A stretch of DNA of 64,000 bases from Gymnothorax reevesii (Eukaryota; Chordata; Actinopteri; Anguilliformes; Muraenidae), in NCBI GenBank assembly GCA_029721435.1, contig CM056580.1, positions 29,980,867-30,044,866 of the forward strand, in the 5' to 3' direction. The notes under the pieces are model-generated. The model saw only the letters and a list, made by a program, of their open reading frames with translations, did not search any database and was not told the origin of the DNA. Positions 33,672-46,000 of this stretch are shown here, in pieces (the stretch's first letter is position 1; each line of letters opens with the position of its first letter). Position numbers and translations under genes: made by a program.

Positions 33672-34510
33672 GGGCCCGTATTCACAAAGAATCTTATCTT
33701 ACTGCTTGGAGTACCCTTAAGTCACGCTAAAACATTTTATGTAGGAGTAAAATATTAAAAGTTATTCACAAAGCCTCTAAGAGCAACTTTTAGTTAAGAA
33801 AACTGGTAACTCCTAGAATAGGAGTAGCTCTGAGATAGGTGGGAGTAATCTCCGTTGCTATGGATGACGTCAATTCTCATGCACGAGTCTTGGGACAATG
33901 AGCACGGTGATTGGTGGTTTGGTGACAGGGTGGCCCATTGACAAAAATATCCCACGTACACCCCATGGAGGAAAAAATGAGGAAATAGTCTAAGCAGCTG
34001 GTTTGTGTCATAAAATAATAACATGTTGAGCACTCCTGAAAATGCACTATGCACAGTCCCCACATATCACGCTCTAGGCAAATAAACATACATAGGAAAG
34101 AGAGTTGTAAAAATGCCAATAGCATAAAACGAGTCAATAATAAAACGCTTCATTTTTACCCCAATAACTAGCAATCTATTACCCAATGAGAATATTTTGC
34201 AATGCAATTATTTAAATGTCGAGTCGTTCAAGTTTATTTGCCCGAAACTGTCATGGATGAAAGTTCAAAAAGAACGCGAAAGCCCAACTGGAGCTACGAC
34301 CAGTTACTGCTGCTGGTCCTGTTGGTGCTGAAGTGAAAGCATGTAATCAAAGTGAAATTTGGCTCGGGGTGAACAGCAAATCCTCGGACGACAGACGACT
34401 GCGAGACACGGTGGTAGGGGCTGCAATTGCAGAGGAGGTTCGAGATTTCAGCCTATAAACGGGCTATCGTTTAAACGGGAAAGCATTCCATATGGAAAAG
34501 AAATAGTAAA
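33672..34510 (+). mobile_element. Harbinger-like DNA transposon remnant
   Basis: The left end GGGCCCGTATTCACAAAGAA is of the type seen in teleost PIF/Harbinger elements. Subterminal AAGAGCAACTTTTAGTTAAG and TAGGAGTAGCTC motifs follow. A broken Myb-like frame starts at 34253. The right end was not found; a Tc1 element begins at 34517. Family naming is from recollection. Confidence 0.5.
34253..34500 (+). pseudogene. Fragment of a Harbinger Myb/SANT-like DNA-binding protein
   Basis: The ATG at 34253 opens a short frame with KRTRKPNWSYDQLLLLVLLV, the hydrophobic helix and Trp typical of the Myb-like protein of Harbinger elements, which helps bring the transposase to DNA. A TGA at 34334-34336 interrupts it. 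The same frame then continues with KHVIKVKFGSG, matching the usual spacing of such domains, and another stop follows. A different frame is open after that to a stop near 34460. The gene is broken and incomplete. Confidence 0.45.
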
Positions 34511-34516
34511 AACTTA

Positions 34517-34730
34517 CACTCCTGAACAAAATCTTAAGACCGGGGAAAAAATTACAAGAATTCATATTTTGCACTGGTGAATCATAACCAGGTTGTAAGT
34601 TGTGCTTCAAAGTGCAAAAAGAATAAACTGGAGCAAGAGACAAAGAACGAAAAGTAGGCAATTTATTGAAAACTGTATTTAAACTGAAACAGCCTGTTCA
34701 TCAGCTGATCAAAAGTTTAAGCCCATAGCC
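34517..34730. repeat. Left terminal inverted repeat of the Tc1-like element
   Basis: Begins CACTCCTGAACAAAATCTTA after the TA target site and ends GGGCTATGGG on the complementary strand. Only a few mismatches separate it from the right copy. Confidence 0.92.
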
Positions 34731-34776
34731 CCAAAAACCAAAAAAAAAACAGAACTAAAGAGAAAAAAAAAAGGAT

Positions 34777-35764
34777 TCAGTACTGAGTAGCCCCACCATT
34801 CTTGTTGATTACTTCAAAAATTTGTTTGGGCATGCTTGATGCAAGTGTTTCCAGGAGGCTGGTGGGAACATTGCTCCATGTGGTGAAGATGGCTTCACGA
34901 AGTGCATCCATGGTCTGGAACTGACGCATATTTTTGTAAACTTCCCTTGCCATCCATCCCCAAACATTCTCAATGGGATTTAGATCAGGGGAACAAGCAG
35001 GATGGTCCAAAAGAGAGATGTTATTCTCCTGGAGGAAGTTCTTTGTCAGGCGGGCGTTGTGAACTGTAGCGTTGTCTTGTCTTGTGAATGACCCAATCAT
35101 TACCACACAGACGTGGGCCCTCAGTCAAGAGGGATGCCCGCTGCAACATTTCCACATAGCCAGCCGCTGTTTGACGCCCCTGCACAACCTGAAGCTCCAT
35201 TGTTCCACTAAAGGAAAAAGCACCCCAGATCATGATGGAACCTCCTCCTCTGTGCCGTGTAGAGAACATCTCCAGTGGGATCTCCTTGTCATGCCAGTAA
35301 CGTTGTAATCCATCAGGACTATCCAGGTTAAATTTTTTCTCATCAGAGAATAAAATCTCCTTCCACCTCTCAATGTCCCATGTTTGGTGCTCCCTTGCAA
35401 AGTCCAATCGCGCAAGTTTGTGGCGCGGGAGGAGGTGTGGCCTGTGAATCCGTTTTTGTTCTTAAAGCCCTTTTCTCGCAGATGCCGTCTTATGGTTATT
35501 GGGCTGCAGTCAGCATCAGTAAGGGCCTTAATCTGGGTTGAGGATTGGCCTGGGTCTTCACGGACAGTCCGTAGGATCCTCCGGCTCAATGCAGGTGAAA
35601 TTTTTTTGGGTCTACCGCTTGACTTTTTTGTCCCATAACCCTCAGGATCTTTTAGGAAATTTAAAATCACTGTTTTACTGCGTCCAACCTTGCAAAAGAC
35701 CTTGCTTGTGCAGCTCAACAATCCTGCCACGTTCAAAGTCAGAAAGCTTTTTTGCCTTTGCCAT
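34777..35764 (-). pseudogene. Tc1-like transposase, broken by about three frameshifts
   Basis: The ATG at 35764-35762 opens the N-terminal helix-turn-helix region (MAKAKKLSDFERGRIVELH). The reading frame then shifts between about 35690 and 35740. A second frame holds GRSKTVILNFLKDP and SGRPKKISPALSRRILRTVR (paired DNA-binding domain and GRPKK hook). It shifts again near 35415, and the third frame carries the first catalytic Asp in [14 protein letters not shown] and then [13 protein letters not shown] further shift near 35085 leads to [11 protein letters not shown] and SPDLNPIENVWGWM, which give the second Asp and the Glu with 34 residues between them (DD34E). All catalytic residues are present but not in one frame, so no active enzyme is expected. 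Confidence 0.9.
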
Positions 35765-35842
35765 CAGGAGGTCATGACAGTGCAAATGCATGAAAGAAAA
35801 TGACATGGAGGCCAGATTTTTGCACAGATTTTGACTTTTTAA

Positions 35843-36056
35843 GGCCATGGTCTTAAACTTTTGATCAGCTGATGAACAGGCTGTTTCAGTTTAAATACAG
35901 TTTTCAATAAATTGCCTACTTTCTATTCTTTGTCTCTTGCTCCAGTTTCTTCTTTTTGCACTTTGAAGCACAACTTACAACCTGGTCATGATTCACCAGT
36001 GCAAAATATGAATTCTTGTAATTTTTTCCCCGGTCTTAAGATTTTGTTCAGGAGTG
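35843..36056. repeat. Right terminal inverted repeat of the Tc1-like element
   Basis: Inverted copy of 34517-34730, ending CAGGAGTG before TA. TIRs this long usually carry transposase-binding direct repeats at both ends (IR/DR layout). Confidence 0.92.
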
Positions 36057-36058
36057 TA

Positions 36059-36720
36059 TAAGAAGTTTCCATCACCTATAGAAGTAAATCTTTATGTTTT
36101 ATATGTATTGTGCATCTTATAAGGCTTATAAGTCTCATACTATGTTAAACTCTTGAAAGTGGCCACTCTTGCATTCTTTTCATACAGTATAATAAAAAGA
36201 ATTAAGTATGAATCAAGTAAAAACTATGTATGTGGTCTATTGGGAAATTGAATGGAAAATTATGTTTTCCATACATGTTTCTTATAATCTTTGTAGTTTT
36301 TAACTATATGTCTGTTTTAAAGACATATGCTTTTCATATATGAAAAGATAACATTATATATAGGTTTTTTGCATGTAAAGAGTGTATAATTTGTCGGGAA
36401 ATGATGCTTTCTTTATATATTTTATATTAGTTTATTATATGTCATCTAATTAAAATGACTAAATCAGCATAAAAACATATATGAATATGTACCATTACAT
36501 ACAAGTTTTTTGTATGTTATGGGATATGATGTCATCATAAACTATGTTTTCTTTATGTTTTTCAATAAGAATTCTTATATTTTAGCCTATGAAACTTACA
36601 ATAGCAATACATAAAATGCATACTTTTAATGTATGAATTTATACAATTTCATACAAGTGTATATAGTAAAAAACATATGAATCACATACTGAAGTGACAC
36701 GACTTAATTTGACCCTATAC
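36059..36720. repeat. AT-rich stretch with a series of short palindromes
   Basis: Within about 400 bp there are several short inverted repeats, including ATGGAAAA/TTTTCCAT (36252-36272), the perfect 18-bp palindrome CTTTTCATATATGAAAAG (36330-36347), ATAAGAATTCTTAT (about 36565-36578) and CATAC/GTATG pairs near 36505 and 36617. TATG/CATA motifs recur throughout. The ends are not defined; it may be an unclassified MITE. Confidence 0.45.
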
Positions 36721-38756
36721 TGCCTGCAATTGGATCAAACTGAGTTAAAACTAGCATGGCACAGACTGCCTGGTCAGCATCCTGGACAATTAATTTCTAC
36801 CATTACAATTTTATTCCAGTTACATAAATGCAATCTGTAAATGCAGTTTTAAAATAATAATAAAATAAATAAATAATAATAATAATTGAAAAGAAATACT
36901 GTTAAAAACCCAAATTAAATCATAAGTGAAATTTTATCTATTTTAAATGGAAAGGAACGGAAAGGGCAATATCCATGAACTTTGACTTGTTGTATATATG
37001 TTGTGGAGTTGTGGAGTGGAATAAAACTCTCATACATCTTGATTATATAATCAAACAGTTTACTCTTTCACTTATGAGTTTCTGTGTGTGTTTGTGATAA
37101 AAAAAAGTGTTCAGTCTAAAACTGACATTTGAGTTTATTTTGAGTTTATAGTATGGGCTTGAGTAAATTATAATATTCATATGAATATTTTGGTGTTGTC
37201 CGGCTCAGAAAGGAAAATATGTTTTTCCTAATATGTTTTGCGCTGTAGATAAACGCAGCTTCAGGGGGCCTCATAGAGCCTCTCAGCCCCAGGGCCTAGC
37301 GGCAGGTGTAGGCAGGACTGAGTAGATTCCCCCATAGTCTTTGGCTACTCCAGTTACTGAGAAATGATGTCTTGCCCCGCTCCTCACCAGAAGAAAAATA
37401 ACAATAGCTGCAGTGATTAACCCAGTGGCTATTGTTCATGTCACATCAGTACAAATGGTAATGTTCCATGTTGGCAACTAAATCATGTCATGGCAAACAT
37501 AAATGCATCATGTTGAAGTGGAGGCTATTTGAATTGGATGCTGGAATTAGTTACCTAGCCAACTAGCCTACTGGTAGTTATGGAAGCTAGCTTTCCAACA
37601 TTGGTTGAAGTTTTGACTTGAAAGCATTCTGATCGCTACTGTAACCAAAGTGGCTGGAGGAGTTTCACACTGCTCTTCGTATGAACGTTTTTAATTGCTA
37701 GGCTAGCAAGCTTCCCTATACAACAATTCACTGGAAGCTTACAAGCTTACATTTAATCTCTGCTGGGCTTTTTCCATTTTGTTGCTCTGATTGTTTGTGG
37801 CTCTATCCAATTTCGCCCCGATTCATTTTGGTTTTATCCCGCTGATAATGCCTTTGGAAACTGAAAATGAACTGAGAGGCTCCAGACTAATTTGCATTTG
37901 CAAATTTGTCTTTCCATACCAATCTATACATGGATCACAAGTTACGACCACAAACGCTTATGCAACTTTTGCCTTTTTGTGGCCAAAGAGGACTGAAGCC
38001 GCAGCCCTAAAAATTGGTGTATGGGCTGATGTGAGCGCTAGTTTTTAGTGTGCAAAGATCATTTCACTTTCAAAATGTAGTTCTATGGAAAAATATTATG
38101 TTTAGAAGGCATTCGGAGAGCATTTTACCTCTGCCTTTTTGAAATTTGTTGGCAGGGGAATTACCATTTAACATGAGTGTTTAACGAGTCTCAACAGTGC
38201 AGTCTTCATGTGTGTAGAAATAATTTGGGATCCAGGATCAACAAAATGAGTCAAATCATTACTTAAATTTAATCACTTTGTCCTTTGCACTGTATCTTTC
38301 AGCACACAAAAAAAATAATTGACATCCATCCATCCATCCATAAGCTTTTGTGATATCTTGTTGACTGACTAACAAATGAATGTACAAAAAAACTTACAAA
38401 CAGTCAAATGCCTGTGAAAACATATTATCTTCGGGCAGAGGTATAAAAACAACAAGAAAACGAATGATCACAAGTTGTGGCTTCATATTTTTGGTGCTTG
38501 AGTCCTAATGATAATAACAATTAATAGTATGAATAACATGAGTGTGCTGCCTTCAGCTACCAGACTAAATGTACTGAAAACTCGTCGTTTTACAGAAGTA
38601 AAGTAGTTGTTTTACTGTAGTATAGTCAATTATATAATAGAAAGTTAGTGTGGAAGTAATTTTTAGGTAGCTAGCTAACATGTAGCAATACATGTATTAT
38701 TCTGTTTGATCATCGGATTTGTTGTTCAAGTCATGACTATCTTAAACCTTGGTCAT
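36721..38756. other. Unique non-coding DNA
   Basis: AT-rich. It includes an (AAT)n-like run at about 36855-36886 and a short (ATCC)n run at about 38325-38341. No gene is recognised; the 85-codon frame at 37791-38048 has no supporting domain. Confidence 0.45.
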
Positions 38757-39030
38757 TGGTGGTGGGGGAGTGGGGCAGGGTAACAGCCTCTCGCAGCATC
38801 CAATGGGCTCTGGCAGGAACACGCCCTGAAAAGTGTCTTGTCCCTCCCAGGGCTTACACCATTCACTCATACACTCATACCTATGGACAATTTTAGAATC
38901 TCCAATTAGCCTATGTTTTTTACTGAAGGAGAAAGCTAGTGGAAACTCATGCTGGCATTACATGCCACGCAGCATAGATTTAAACCCTTAATCTACATGT
39001 GGCCAATTGTGCCACCACTTCCTGATTAGC
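38757..39030. repeat. Degraded teleost interspersed repeat (SINE/LINE-tail type)
   Basis: Contains CACTCATACACTCATACCTA, TGGACAATTTTAGAATCTCC and AATTAGCC, the core of a very common teleost repeat, followed by diverged sequence ending GTGGCCAATTGTGCCACCAC. I recognise the core but cannot name the family with confidence. Confidence 0.5.
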
Positions 39031-39555
39031 GAACGCAACTCAAAGAGACGGTGATCATTTTGGAAAATTACGATGGCGCAAGTAAATCTAGTTTGTCAAC
39101 CCTATATAGTGTTTGTTTGCTTGGGGGGTCTTGCTTGTGCATTGAATGGCATACTTGTTATTGTCTGCATTGTATTCAAATGAAGATGGGAGGTTTTTTA
39201 ATGTTGTACAGAGCAGACAACAGGATAAAACTGTCCAAATTAAATTACACATCTGTAATTCTCATAGTTTTTTTTTTTTTTTTACCCCTTCCATGGTGTC
39301 ATGAATTGTGGCTCTGTCCCTAACTTCTGCTTGATTGAAATGAGAGCATAGCCTAGCCTGTAAAATTGCCTGTGCTACCCATTGATGCAGATATAACTGA
39401 AAATGCTGTTGCCGACGACTGCAGGTGAATTTTTTGTACAGGGACCTCATTCCTCCTTTGCTACAGACATCCCTAAAATTCATTAAATGAAAACTGCCTT
39501 CTTTATTGTGTGAGACTTATGACACAATTACTTGGTACTTCTTACAATTACTATG

Positions 39556-40595
39556 TTAACTCCTTAAGCCCTGAGCCTCTTTTTCGAAAATGGCAAGCCC
39601 AAAATGAAATGAGTATATCTCTGCAACTATTCGGTCCATTTGAATAATCTTGGTCTCATAATAAAGGTAAAACCATTTGAGATTTCTGCTATGGTCTAAA
39701 ATCAGTGTATATGTCACCGAGTCAGAGTAAATGAAGATGGAACACAGTATAAATCAAAGACCTCATTTTGCTCTAAACAAAGTTTTACTTCGATCCCTTG
39801 TAAACTTAATTAGTTGCAGTCTGAAACCTCTAAACATTTATAGCACAGAATCTCACCATTATCTGTGCCAAAGTTCATTCTAATCAAGTAAATCAGGACA
39901 AAATTAGAGAGGAATGTCTTGGTGGCTTCTCCAAATTGGAAATTCTGGTACCTTGTGCGCCAAATCAGATTTCTCAGATATTAAACTGTAAAACTCATCT
40001 AATTTCACTTATGTCACTACAGGCCATACTTTCCACCCAAATACAACCAGTTTTTAATTTTTTGAATTAATTAATTTTTTTTATCATTATTTCTGCCTGC
40101 CCTATAGCCTATACAATTTCCCATTCAAAGACAATAAATACAAATAAAATGAAATTTGGCTGCACCAGAGCAGAATAGCTAGCGTGGATTTACCCTCAAA
40201 CAGTTTTTTGATTCCAAAATATCAAAGGTAAGAAATATGCCTGCTTTTCTTTGAGTGTGGTGTCAGTTTAAAATGACAGGGCTCATATTGTTGGATTCTG
40301 CGGACTTTACTCTTTCATTTGAGGTATTTTTTGTGTGCATAGCAGCAATTCGGGAGAAATTCTGGCAATTCAGCGCTGATATGATTTTATCCTATGTTTT
40401 GCTACATGCCTATTTACTTGCTTGGTGCTTGAACTGTGTTTAGTTGAGGTAAAAATGGTCTACATGAGCTTTTGGTCGAGTTTCTTCATGAAATGTGGAT
40501 ATGCCACGTGACAATGTTGCGATATGGAAACATGATGTATTTATTATGCGTAACCACTGCCCCCTGGTACCGGGACGTCAGGGTTAAGGGGTTAA
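39556..40595. mobile_element. TTAA-flanked DNA element, about 1.04 kb
   Basis: The left end reads TTAACTCCTTAAGCCCTGA and the right end, in reverse complement, TTAACCCCTTAACCCTGA. TTAA lies at 39556-39559 and 40592-40595. This fits a non-autonomous element of a superfamily that duplicates TTAA (piggyBac or Kolobok). No transposase frame is seen inside; the sequence is AT-rich. Confidence 0.65.
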
Positions 40596-40791
40596 CATGT
40601 TTAATCATTAATTGTTTTCAATAGTTATCATTAATCAATCTAAAAAAAAATCAATGGGTGGCTCCCCATCACAAATCATACCACCAAATATAAAATCACT
40701 CCAACCACACTTGTGAACTGCAATGCAATTATGAGCTACACACTGAAAAATCAATAAATTTACATTAAAAAAATTGTAAATGATACATATT

Positions 40792-42208
40792 CAGTGCATG
40801 CCACAAGATGGGCACAATCGCGCCGGCGCCCGTAAATGCTTGTCAAGTCGTCCTCATGGCCGCGATTTAACATATAGTGCCCATGAGTCACTTCACGGGC
40901 ACGCCACTATTTAATCCAAGCGTTAGCCCATTTGACCTACCCCGGAAACCATGACGATAATGACAATGTCATAATCAAAACTAGCAATTGCCACATCCTC
41001 TCAGATCAAGGCAACCAGTGCCAGTAGTGAGGAAGCGTACTCATATTCAGTTCGGTATATCCGACCCATTCTGTTCGCGCTTATTATTCTTTTCCTCTTA
41101 TCTATGCATGTATTGTTTTGGGGAGTTTTCTTTAATTCAGTAGAATTTTTATGTTAATGCTGTTTGATCTTTGACAATTGGGTGACGTAACGTCCTCCAA
41201 ATTTGTGGTATTCTCCTCAGTATTCAGCTCATTGGAGAGGTAAGATGAAATAAGTGTTCTTCAGTGGTTTTGTAAAACGCAGTAAAATGCTAATCGGAGG
41301 CAAAGGTACTTCTTTGTAGAGGTCAAAGATTTTGTTCATTGTTGCTTCGATGATTACTTTGGAGTTTATACATTTTTATTTTATCGTGTACGGAACTTTT
41401 GTGAAGCATGCTAATTTACCTATCGTAAGTCCAGGCTAATGGAGCTCTAGGTGGTTTCTTGTGCAGTTCGCCGTTTCTTCCATCTCTAGTTTAAAGGTGT
41501 GCTTGTAGAAACGTGACTTGCAAAGTTGCTGTACTCCATTGCACGTAGGTATGTGAGCTCCCCGTTTCAAAACTACCTCCGCTATCTAAGGTAAAAGAAG
41601 TGTATGTTTTCAGTCCCTTTGACTGGAAAATGTTTTGACATGCTGTATACTCAGTATTAAGCTCTGCAGTGGATAGCTGTCGATGTAGAAACATGACATG
41701 CAAAGTTGCTCTACTCATATTAATGCGTTGCATGCAGAATAAAAATCTGTTGGCTGGCAAGAGAGGAGTGGTCTTCGCCTTATTATTCATTACACACAAC
41801 ACAACGCTGAACTATTAGACCGGCTATATAAGGATATCAAATCATGTATCTCTTAGTAAATTTGAATAGTAATGTCATTTTTTATGAGTTATTGATGTGT
41901 TTTTCGGTATGTACAATGTTTTATTACCACAAAGAAAAATTCAGCGGTGTCTTTACCTCTCAACTCAATATATCTGAACAAAATGGTTTTTTAGAGTCCT
42001 TTCTTAACATTATGGTTATTTTAAACTTACTACATTTTGGGACTGTGTGAGGATGGATGGATATTGGCTTGGAAGCAGTAGTTAAAGCAAATCTGCCTTT
42101 TTAAGCTTGGTACTTGTACCAAGTACCATCACCATCAAAATAGTGCCCGCCGGAGAACTGGCAGGAGTGACTGATAGTGCCCGCGCAGTTTTCTCCTGGC
42201 ATGCACTG
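40792..42208. mobile_element. Possible inverted-repeat element with CAGTGCATGCCA ends
   Basis: CAGTGCATGCCA at 40792-40803 and its exact complement at 42197-42208 bracket 1.4 kb. GTGCCCG and GGGCAC motifs occur close to both ends in inverted orientation. No clear target duplication is visible, and no coding frame. Inside, a segment with GACTTGCAAAGTTGCTGTAC (about 41514) recurs with changes about 180 bp later (about 41694). Confidence 0.4.
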
Positions 42209-42329
42209 CATACTTATAGTTGACTGATCCTAACCATGGATGGGTGGCATGACCTCATCACCTCTAATTACCCCACTAAATATGAGAACAATCTGATTTA
42301 ATTTGCTAACCTAACATTTCTTTCACCCA

Positions 42330-43006
42330 CAGAAGCATGACGCTGGCAGGATCATCCTGTGGGGAAGCTTTGCATCAGCAGGGATTGGGAAACTGGTCAT
42401 GATTGAAGGAAAGATGGATTAATTACACAAAATACATGGCACTGTCTTGATCAAAATCTGCTCCATTCTGCTAGAGATGTATGACTGGGACAAAAGTTCG
42501 CATTCCAGCTGTACAATGACTGTAAATATACCACTAAAGCTACATTTGAATATTTTAGAATGGGCTAGTCAAAGCCCAGACCTCAAGTCAGTTCAGAATC
42601 TGCGGCATGACTTGCAGATCGCTGTACACAACCCATCTGTTTGGAGTTGGATGATTTTGCCTTGAAAAATGGGCTAAAATCCCAGTGGCTTGATGTGGCA
42701 AGCTTGTGGGGTCATCCCTAAAGAGACTTGCAGTGGTAATTGTAGCACAAGTTTGCTCTTCAAAGTATTGACTGTGGCTGGGTAGGTGGTGATGGTGGTG
42801 GTGGTTTGAGGGGTGAACACATAAGATTCCCATTGCAATTTAAAAAATATTTTGCAGCTCAAAGTGCATGGAAATTTGTATAAATCAAATGGTGTCAAAC
42901 CCCCCAAATTTATTTTAATTGCAGATTGTAATGCAACCAAATTTACATGAAAACACCAGGGGGTTGAATAGTTTTTTTTTTTTTTTAATAGTACTGTATA
43001 TTTCAA
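42330..43006 (+). mobile_element. Decayed 3' half of a Tc1-like transposon
   Basis: Plus-strand pieces match the catalytic half of a common teleost Tc1 transposase: ATCCTGTGGGGAAGCTTTGC, then AATGGGCTAGTCAAAGCCCA (SPDL region) and CAGAATCTGCGGCATGACTT (ENLW region), then AAGAGACTTGCAGTGGTAAT. The sequence ends in a T-rich block typical of the element end (about 42970-43006). Stops and indels break the frame. The 5' half and left repeat are absent. Confidence 0.7.
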
Positions 43007-46000
43007 CAAATCCAGGTGTTCAAATGGATTACGTCTGTTTGAAATTAAGGCTCAGTGCAGCCACATATGTATAAGAGCATCATATAAGTGAATATTCTGG
43101 ACCTAATAACCAGGTGTTCAGCTCTGTGTGATGAATTCTAAAAGTTATGTCTATTGTTGATGAAGCTAAATGTGTTCCATATATTTGTACTTTATGATAT
43201 TTTACTTAAATATCAGTAAACATCGGGGGGGGAGGGGGGGGCTCCTGGCTGACTTTAATAAAACATAAATATTACATTGAATCTACTTATATGAAAAGTC
43301 ACCTTTATAAAATGAAAGAACATAGTTCCATGTGCAAATATCTTTGTTTTCAGCAATTTATTTTTTAAAATACATTTTTAATATCATGTTGTTGATTATT
43401 GCAATACCAAGTAACTACATGTTAAATGTTTTTAAACAACCTACAGAATACCAACAAACAAACACAAATAACTCCTCTCTCTATTGATTTGGCCCGCCTG
43501 TTTAGAAAATTACACACTGGCAGAGCATCAAGGCGTTTTGGCTCGTACAGCCGCTAATATTGTGCGATTCGGAAATTGCCAACTATTTTGGAACTGAAAG
43601 AACCAATTAGAGGCTGTGATGCAGGCTGCAGGCTGGCTGGTTTTGGACAGGTCTGCCTCTGGTTTCTCTTGCACTGAGGGCTTATCTTGATTTCAGTGAG
43701 GGGAGTTGTGCTGCTCAGAGTGCTCCTGGAAAATGGTTACTTTATTCATCATGCAATCAGCCAACCATATAATTTAAATACTACTCTGAGAATTAGAGTA
43801 ATATTATGATAATTATTATGCCATTCAGTATAATAATTCCTTCCTCCTTGAACGACCGGATACTGTGGCATAAAGGGTGCATAATGTAAGGATTTTAATT
43901 GCTTAATAAATTGGGTGAAAATAAAAAGATGATGGGAAATCTGGCATTATATATCATGTGGCATGATGATTAAACTAATTGCACAAAATAAACACATGAG
44001 TGAATTAACTCTACATGCTCACATGCCAGGTGTGCTGCAATGGGGGAAAAAGAAATTAAACAAGGTATCGGACTTCTGGAGTTGACGGCTCAGAAGTCCT
44101 CTGGGCCGATCGGACCCTGCCTGGTGAAAGAACGCTGAAGGTCAAAGGTCGATGGATTAATCTCTCGTTTCCTGTTCTCTTCGCTGTCACATCTGTTTTG
44201 CATCCGGACCCTCTCTCTGTGTCACTCTGCCAAGCTCTTTGTGCTAATGCAAGAAGTAAGCTAATAAGAACCAGGAATTAATAACACTGCTCCTTTCAAA
44301 ATTTTTACCACCTAGATGCAAGGGTTTATGATGCGTGCATGACCAAATGATGGGAAGTGACACTGACGATAATGCTTGATACCATGACTAGTTTATGCCA
44401 TTTCAGGACTGAAGAGGGGGAAGTCTCAAGGGGGAATCTGATCTGGTACAAATTCTGGTTAAAGTTGCAGTGAGCTAAAAATTATTTTGCTGTAAAACGG
44501 CTAAATCAACAAAATCAGATTGACAATATTTTTAATTGAATTTGGGGGAGCATTATATGAATAGATTCTATTTTGTAATGAATGCCTTTTTTATTGTTAA
44601 CTTTTTCTGTGAATTTATTTTTTGGATTAATCAACTCAAAGTAAAAATTAAATGCAGATGTTTTGAAGTCTCCAGCGAGGTGTTTCTTTGCATTGCTCTT
44701 TCCGTAAATCTGGATGATACCATGAGTAGTGTCTCGCCAACTTGGATTAATGCAGCATAGTGAGCATCTTAAGAATACCATACCTTCTGTGAATGTGGGA
44801 GCTCTTACTGCTCTACACCTGTTTGCTATCTGCTTCCCATAAATTTATACGAGAACAAAATGTTTGATTTTTCTTACATACTGTGAAATGGCTAAAGGCC
44901 CTGATTTAAATGCAGTGGGTGTTCAGCACATGATTAAAAATTTTTTTTTAAATCAGTTCATGCTTGCGCATGCAAACATGCTTTTGTATGTTCAATTATT
45001 CACCTAGGATTGCTTGTATTTGTAATTCATTTTTTGTAAAAAAAAAGTTAACGAGTATGGTTACAGAGAAACCTTAACAACCATGAAGGCAGCTCATTTA
45101 TGGACAGCCCATTATGCATTTACCAAAGCGTTATCCTGTGTAATTAGACTCAGTCATGTTAGCATTCTGTGTGGCTTCATGGAGAGAGTTGATATATTTT
45201 TTGGTCACCGAGCCAGTGTATGAGAACAGGCTATTATTTTTTATGTTCCTTTTCAGCTGTATATGGTTATAAACAATAGTAAGAACTGTAAAAGGAATAG
45301 TACCGGTATTGATGAGAATGCTTTCACAGAATATCTCTGGTTTAAAAGGCACGTTTGTTTTCAATCAAGTATCGGAACTTTTGGGAATTTTTAGGGATTT
45401 TAGGTAGATTGATTAAATGACAGTAACGCGGTACTTGGAAACGCTTTAATGTGTCCATTTTACAGCCTTTTTTGTTGGTAAATATGAAAAAGAGAGCCAA
45501 CAGAAACCGCTGTTACCCTGAAACCCCCTCCCCACATAAATCAAAGAAGCCAAGTAGCTTTCATATCTCCCGTGTTTTAGGTCAACAAACTGTTCTGCGT
45601 TATCCAGGCATTTTTCGCTACGTGTTAAATATCACAGGGAGGAAAATACATATGTTGAAAATATTCATATTTCCTTCTAGAATCTAAAAAAAAAAATTGC
45701 TGGAATGCCACAGATGCTGAATGGATAACAATAAGGGGTAATTTTTTGGTCTTGATTGACATGTGTTTTATGTGACTACAATGTTCCCATTGAAGCTCCC
45801 GACACAGTGAGCAGCAGCAGGCTGGGGGCTGCGGTCGCTGCAGGCACACAGCTCAGTTCTAACTTGATTAATCTGCTCTCCCCTGAGACACTGCCACGCT
45901 CACTAAGGGAGAAATGGGAAAACTAGAAAGAAAGTGCGATGTTTCGTGCTCTAAAATGTTTTTAGAAGTACTATGACGAATAATAGGACCAATGCCTGAT

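Larger units (their letters stand above)
34517..36056 (-). mobile_element. Tc1-like transposon with 214-bp terminal inverted repeats
   Basis: The left TIR (34517-34730) and right TIR (35843-36056) are nearly identical inverted copies of about 214 bp, starting CACTCCTGAACAAAATCTTA. The element is flanked by TA on both sides (34515-34516 and 36057-36058), the Tc1/mariner target duplication. Total length is 1540 bp, near the usual size of Tc1 elements. It carries one transposase gene on the minus strand that is broken by frameshifts. High TIR similarity suggests a fairly young insertion. Confidence 0.93.
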
